Of a DNA stretch of 58,724 bases, positions 55,558 to 58,724 are shown one piece after another; position 1 is the first letter of the stretch, and every line of letters starts with the position of its first letter. The stretch lies in NCBI GenBank assembly GCA_964419545.1, contig CAYQQU010000036.1:1-58724 (forward strand). The letters run 5' to 3'. The notes under the pieces are model-generated. The model ran no database searches. It saw only the letters and a list, made by a program, of their open reading frames with translations, and was not told where the DNA came from. Source of the DNA: CAYQQU01 sp964419545. Its GTDB lineage: Bacteria > Bacteroidota > Bacteroidia > Chitinophagales > Saprospiraceae. The translations under genes and the position numbers were made by a program.

Positions 55558-55719
55558 GAGCTTGTTTGGAGGTAGTGCTTTTGAAGCGAAAAACTCAGAT
55601 TTTGGGTTCTCCCGAAGGGATTTTTCCGGCTCATAGCAGCGCTACGGGTCGGAAAAATGCCACAGGGAGGTTCCAAAAGCTGGGTTTTGCAGCCAAAATG
55701 ACTACCTCCAAACAAGCTC
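55558..55719. mobile_element. Palindromic MITE-like element (copy C), 162 bp
   Basis: Perfect terminal inverted repeats of at least 19 bases (GAGCTTGTTTGGAGGTAGT and complement) enclose an imperfect palindrome. It is flanked by direct TCA at 55555-55557 and 55720-55722, a 3-bp TNA target duplication. Its left arm is 84/85 identical to the element at 1-85. No transposase is encoded. Confidence 0.85.
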
Positions 55720-55946
55720 TCAGTCGCAAGGATATGGTCACGGATTACCTGCTTTTTGCGCGCGTTACTACCCCCCCCAAAGTACTACAACGCTTTATTG
55801 CTATTCAAGTCCGCCAGCGACCGGCAACTTCTGCCTAAACATGTAAAACTTATCTTTCAGGCTGGCCATCGGAACATTGCTGATCCTAAAGACAAAAACA
55901 ATTTCCTCCGCCCAGGCATTTTTAAAGTAAATGAACCTCCAAGACC
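55720..55946. other. Intergenic region between mobile element and unknown gene
   Basis: 227 bp with one C-run (CCCCCCCC near 55770-55778) and no convincing promoter box or coding frame; it should hold the promoter of the gene at 55947. Confidence 0.4.
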
Positions 55947-56825
55947 ATGTCCATACCTACAGACGCCTGGCCGATACTCACGTTTCCCAACCCGCAACAG
56001 TTAACCCCCATTATTGTGCAGCTCCACCATGCCGCACAACTGATCGCCATGGTGGGCGACAGCTTGCTGCCCAAAGCTGAGGATGATTCCCAATCCAACC
56101 TGGGATGGCGCATCGGAGGGGCGGCCTTCCCAGGACAACCGCTTCCGGGGGGACATCGGTTTGAACTCTATAGTGAAAATCTGGATATTGGTCTGGTAAA
56201 TGGCGATGACCAGTTGCTCGATCGTTTCCACCTGGTTGGGTTGAACCGGGAACAAGCGGTAAACCGGATCAGGGAGATCGCCACCGCCCACGGCTTGCAT
56301 GGCGAAGCTATCCATCCTATCCGGCATTTTACGCTGCCGGATCATCCCATTTTGCACGGGGCGCCATTCCAAATGGAAGATGAAATATTGCTGAAAGAAG
56401 CCGCTCATTATCGCTCGGTCGCCGATATCGCCTTGCGGTATTTTGCCGAAGCATTTCCCGGTACCGGTCCTGTCCGGATCTGGCCGCATCACTTCGACAG
56501 CGGCACGGTCATTACGGCGCCCGCTTCCCGGGAGGGATATGCCGACTGCACCATCGGGATCGGATTGGCCATTGCCGACGCCGACGTGGCGGAGCCCTAT
56601 TTTTACATCAATCATACCTCGCCTAACGAGGCCCCGGCATACGACGACCTTCCCGCGCTTGATGCCGGTTACTGGCATACAAGAAACTGGACAGGCGCAA
56701 TTTTACCGATCTCTGAACTTCCCAAACGGCCGACCGCCAGGGGCCAGGCCGACCTGGTCGAGGCGTTTTTCCGGCAGGGCATTGAACATTCGCGACAATT
56801 GCTCGGCGCTGCACCTAAACCATAA
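55947..56825 (+). CDS. Conserved-looking hypothetical protein (possible DUF5996 relative)
   Basis: 292 residues with no signal peptide or membrane segment, so probably cytoplasmic. Notable stretches: GWRIGGAAFPGQPLPGGHRFEL (about 52-73), HPIRHFTLPDHPILHGAPF (about 124-142), IWPHHFDSGTVI (about 180-191), PYFYINHTSPN and GYWHTRNWTGAILP near the C-terminus. The paired HH/HF positions and repeated WxxH pattern loosely recall DUF5996-type proteins, but I would not rely on this. It is the first gene of a probable pair with the alpha/beta hydrolase (27-bp spacing, same strand). Confidence 0.7.
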   Translation: MSIPTDAWPILTFPNPQQLTPIIVQLHHAAQLIAMVGDSLLPKAEDDSQSNLGWRIGGAAFPGQPLPGGHRFELYSENLDIGLVNGDDQLLDRFHLVGLNREQAVNRIREIATAHGLHGEAIHPIRHFTLPDHPILHGAPFQMEDEILLKEAAHYRSVADIALRYFAEAFPGTGPVRIWPHHFDSGTVITAPASREGYADCTIGIGLAIADADVAEPYFYINHTSPNEAPAYDDLPALDAGYWHTRNWTGAILPISELPKRPTARGQADLVEAFFRQGIEHSRQLLGAAPKP

Positions 56826-56852
56826 CTAACCAACCTCGGTCAATTTCAGAAA

Positions 56853-57722
56853 ATGAACTGGAAAAAAGTGCTCAAATGGACCGGCCTCGTTCTCCTGGGA
56901 TTGATTGCTGTCTTTTTTATAATCAATATCCAGATGGATTTCCGCACCAATGATCGCAAAACCTTGCAAAAGTTCCAGGAGCAAGGGTTTACTCCCAATA
57001 TCGAACGCATTCCCTTCAGAGATTGGGAACTCCGCTACATCCATAATTGTATCCGTTGTGAAGAAAAAATACCCGTTGTTCTTTTCGTCCACGGGGCGCC
57101 TGGCTCGGCCAACAACTATTACAAATATCTGAGCGACTCCACCCTGTTGTCGCGCGCACACCTGGTGACAATGGATCGCCCCGGCTACGGATACAGCAGC
57201 TACGGCCGTTCGGCGCCTGACTTTAGGACGCAGGCCGCCGCAGTAGCCGCCGTGCTGGATCAATTTCCCGGCCAACCGGCCATTCTCGTCGGGCATTCCT
57301 ACGGAGGGCCGATCCTGGGGCGCAGCGCCCTCGACTTTCCCGAGAAGCTCAGCGCCATATTAATGCTCGCTCCGGTCAACAATCCCGAGAGCGAACCTTT
57401 CCACCGGCTATCGATAGTAACCCGCTGGGCCGCTACCCGCTGGTTGTTTTCCCGGGCCTGGCGTGTGGCCGGAGAAGAAAAAGGCGCGCATATCGCCGAA
57501 TTACAGCAGCTGGCTGACGGTTGGAAGGATATTGGCTTGCCGGTCGTGCATATTCATGGAGAGAAAGACTTCCTGGCTCCGCCCGACAATATTGCTTTCA
57601 GCCGGGAACATATCCCGGCGCAACACCTGCGCATGATCGTTCTCCCGGAAGCCAGCCATTTCATCCCCTGGACGCAGTACGATCTGGTGCGCGACGAATT
57701 GATCCGGCTGCTGGAGTCCTAA
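56853..57722 (+). CDS. Membrane-anchored alpha/beta hydrolase
   Basis: 289 residues. One N-terminal membrane anchor (about residues 8-27, WTGLVLLGLIAVFFIINI) precedes a complete alpha/beta-hydrolase fold. The oxyanion-hole region is VLFVHGAPGS (about 76-85), the nucleophile elbow GHSYGG holds Ser149, and the acid and histidine are Asp239 (HIHGEKDFLAPP) and His269 (PEASHFIPW). The catalytic domain should face the periplasm. The substrate is unknown. It follows the unknown gene at 55947 closely and converges with the small secreted protein gene, only 6 bp apart at the stops. Confidence 0.9.
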   Translation: MNWKKVLKWTGLVLLGLIAVFFIINIQMDFRTNDRKTLQKFQEQGFTPNIERIPFRDWELRYIHNCIRCEEKIPVVLFVHGAPGSANNYYKYLSDSTLLSRAHLVTMDRPGYGYSSYGRSAPDFRTQAAAVAAVLDQFPGQPAILVGHSYGGPILGRSALDFPEKLSAILMLAPVNNPESEPFHRLSIVTRWAATRWLFSRAWRVAGEEKGAHIAELQQLADGWKDIGLPVVHIHGEKDFLAPPDNIAFSREHIPAQHLRMIVLPEASHFIPWTQYDLVRDELIRLLES

Positions 57723-57728
57723 CCCGGA

Positions 57729-58109
57729 TCATTTGGTTTCGCCAAAAACCTCGTTCCATTCTTTTTTGAACTCATTCAGCGCCTTCCGGCTTTTTTTCTG
57801 AAAGGCGTCCCACTCGTCAGCCTGGGGCTTGTCGAGGGTATTTCTACGGTAGGTGAGGTTTTCGTCCCAGGCTTCCAGCCATTCGATCCGTTCTTTCAAT
57901 TCCTTGCGGGTCGATTTGGCCATTTTTTTCAGCCGACCTTCGATGGCCGCAGATTTCAGGTCGATCTGATCGATGGCGGCCTGCAGGTCTGCTTTCAGGC
58001 TTTCGATCTCAGTATCGACCGTTGATTCAGAACCGGATTGCGCCGTAATCGCCGCAGTCCCGGCAAACAAAAAAATGAGGAGGAACAAAATTTTACTGAC
58101 AGTATTCAT
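57729..58109 (-). CDS. Small secreted alpha-helical (coiled-coil) protein
   Basis: 126 residues from the start at 58109 (MNTVSKILFLLIFLFAGTAAITAQ, a clear signal peptide). The mature part is almost entirely charged helix: ESLKADLQAAIDQIDLKSAAIEGRLKKM then ERIEWLEAWDENL and EWDAFQKKSRKALNEF. Heptad-like spacing suggests a coiled coil. No enzyme motif is visible; it may be a periplasmic structural or adaptor protein. The frame is open 17 codons further upstream, but those codons would spoil the signal peptide. Confidence 0.75.
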   Translation of the reverse strand: MNTVSKILFLLIFLFAGTAAITAQSGSESTVDTEIESLKADLQAAIDQIDLKSAAIEGRLKKMAKSTRKELKERIEWLEAWDENLTYRRNTLDKPQADEWDAFQKKSRKALNEFKKEWNEVFGETK

Positions 58110-58234
58110 AAAATGCAATGTTTTTTTTCTAATAACCCCTTGATTATCAAACAAGAGCAATATCTTTTACCTAAACGAAAGGAGCCCTTTTCATGTTCGA
58201 AAGCAACCTCGCCTTTTTCCGGAAGGAAGCGCCG

Positions 58235-58263
58235 GCAGGGTTAAACAAAAACCCCTGCTTTTT
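58235..58263 (+). terminator. Possible terminator in the leader of the DUF427 gene
   Basis: Hairpin GCAGGGTT/AACCCCTGC with one bulged C, loop AAACAAA and five T residues, ending 30 bp before the ATG at 58294. It may be a transcription attenuator of that gene or a terminator from upstream. A 24-codon frame with a good Shine-Dalgarno (AAAGGAG) at 58193-58267 overlaps it. Confidence 0.35.
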
Positions 58264-58293
58264 GTAATTATGCTGACACCAAAAACAACAAAA

Positions 58294-58584
58294 ATGTCCA
58301 AGAAAGCTGTCTGGAATGAAATAGTACTTGCCGAGAGCGACGACCTGGTAGAGGTTGAAGGCAACCAGTACTTCCCACTGTCTTCCCTGAATCAATCCTA
58401 CTTTCAAAAGAGCGATCATCGGACCCGGTGCCCCTGGAAAGGAGAGGCTGCTTATTATACCGTGACCGTAAACGGAGCAAGCAACCCCAACGCCGCGTGG
58501 TATTACCCCGACCCCAAGCCCGCCGCCGCCAGGATCAAAGGCCGCGTTGCTTTCGGAGGCGGCATAGCGGTTGTCGACGCCTGA
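58294..58584 (+). CDS. DUF427 (NTP_transf_9-like) family protein
   Basis: 96 residues from ATG 58294; an in-frame ATG at 58270 would add eight. The sequence follows DUF427 throughout: KAVWNEIVLAESDDLVEVEGNQYFP, then RCPWKGEAAYYTVTVNG, and the hallmark NAAWYYPDPKPAAARIKGRVAF. The family is small, cytoplasmic and of unknown biochemical function. A good match to the family start MKAxWNGxxIAxSDD argues for 58294. Confidence 0.93.
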   Translation: MSKKAVWNEIVLAESDDLVEVEGNQYFPLSSLNQSYFQKSDHRTRCPWKGEAAYYTVTVNGASNPNAAWYYPDPKPAAARIKGRVAFGGGIAVVDA

Positions 58585-58724
58585 GCAATCAGTATGAAAA
58601 TCGAAACAACCGCAACTTTCCGAAAAACTATTTGTTTTTTTGAAGTTTAAAATATTTTATCCAACTCGTATTTAATGGTGTGTAACACAAGTTCCTTGTA
58701 AAAATTTTTGCTGAGTGCTCAATT

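Overview
The window looks like a draft scaffold segment from a member of the Bacteroidota, most likely a Saprospiria/Lewinella-like bacterium. Evidence: several very large secreted proteins end in type IX secretion (T9SS) sorting domains; promoters match the Bacteroidota pattern TTG-N19/20-TAnnTTTG; and two bacillithiol genes (bshB1, ypdA-like) are present. There are two runs of exactly 100 N (13225-13324 and 20058-20157), both inside repetitive coding sequence.

Layout. 1-2073: the inner half of a palindromic mobile element fused to a 5'-truncated epimerase gene, then bshB1 and a small membrane protein on the minus strand. 2290-37527: a 35-kb block of four giant surface-protein genes, all on the minus strand. 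In transcription order they are: (i) a 2517-residue propeller/malectin/Kelch protein ending in a dockerin-like module and lacking a T9SS domain; (ii) 54 bp further on, a 1970-residue protein with one cohesin-like module, malectin, 12 MopE-type repeats, three HYR-like domains and a T9SS domain; (iii) a protein with two cohesin-like modules, MopE repeats and a T9SS domain, broken by an assembly gap; (iv) a 5479-residue protein with a sugar-dehydrogenase-like propeller, many adhesion-type domains, 16 MopE repeats and a T9SS domain. This looks like a T9SS-displayed cohesin/dockerin surface assembly and is the main candidate for an undescribed system.

37528-38463 is a long non-coding stretch with a strong minus-strand promoter. 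38464-58584 is a mostly housekeeping region: amidohydrolase lipoprotein, acylphosphatase plus GNAT acetyltransferase, prenyl synthase, a response regulator next to a REC-PAS-degenerate kinase-REC protein, YpdA-like reductase, tRNA-Ala(GGC) with a duplicated 3' end and terminator, a secreted protein with an apparent frameshift, murQ, a small T9SS protein, aldo/keto reductase, NmrA-like protein, M14 peptidase, lipoprotein, priA, an unknown protein, an alpha/beta hydrolase, a small secreted helical protein and a DUF427 protein.

Three copies of a short palindromic element with matching terminal repeats and TNA-type 3-bp target duplications (1-85, 48202-48348, 55558-55719) point to a MITE family active in this genome. 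One has cut an epimerase gene and one sits exactly at a stop codon. All functional calls are by eye from translated sequence; no database search was run.
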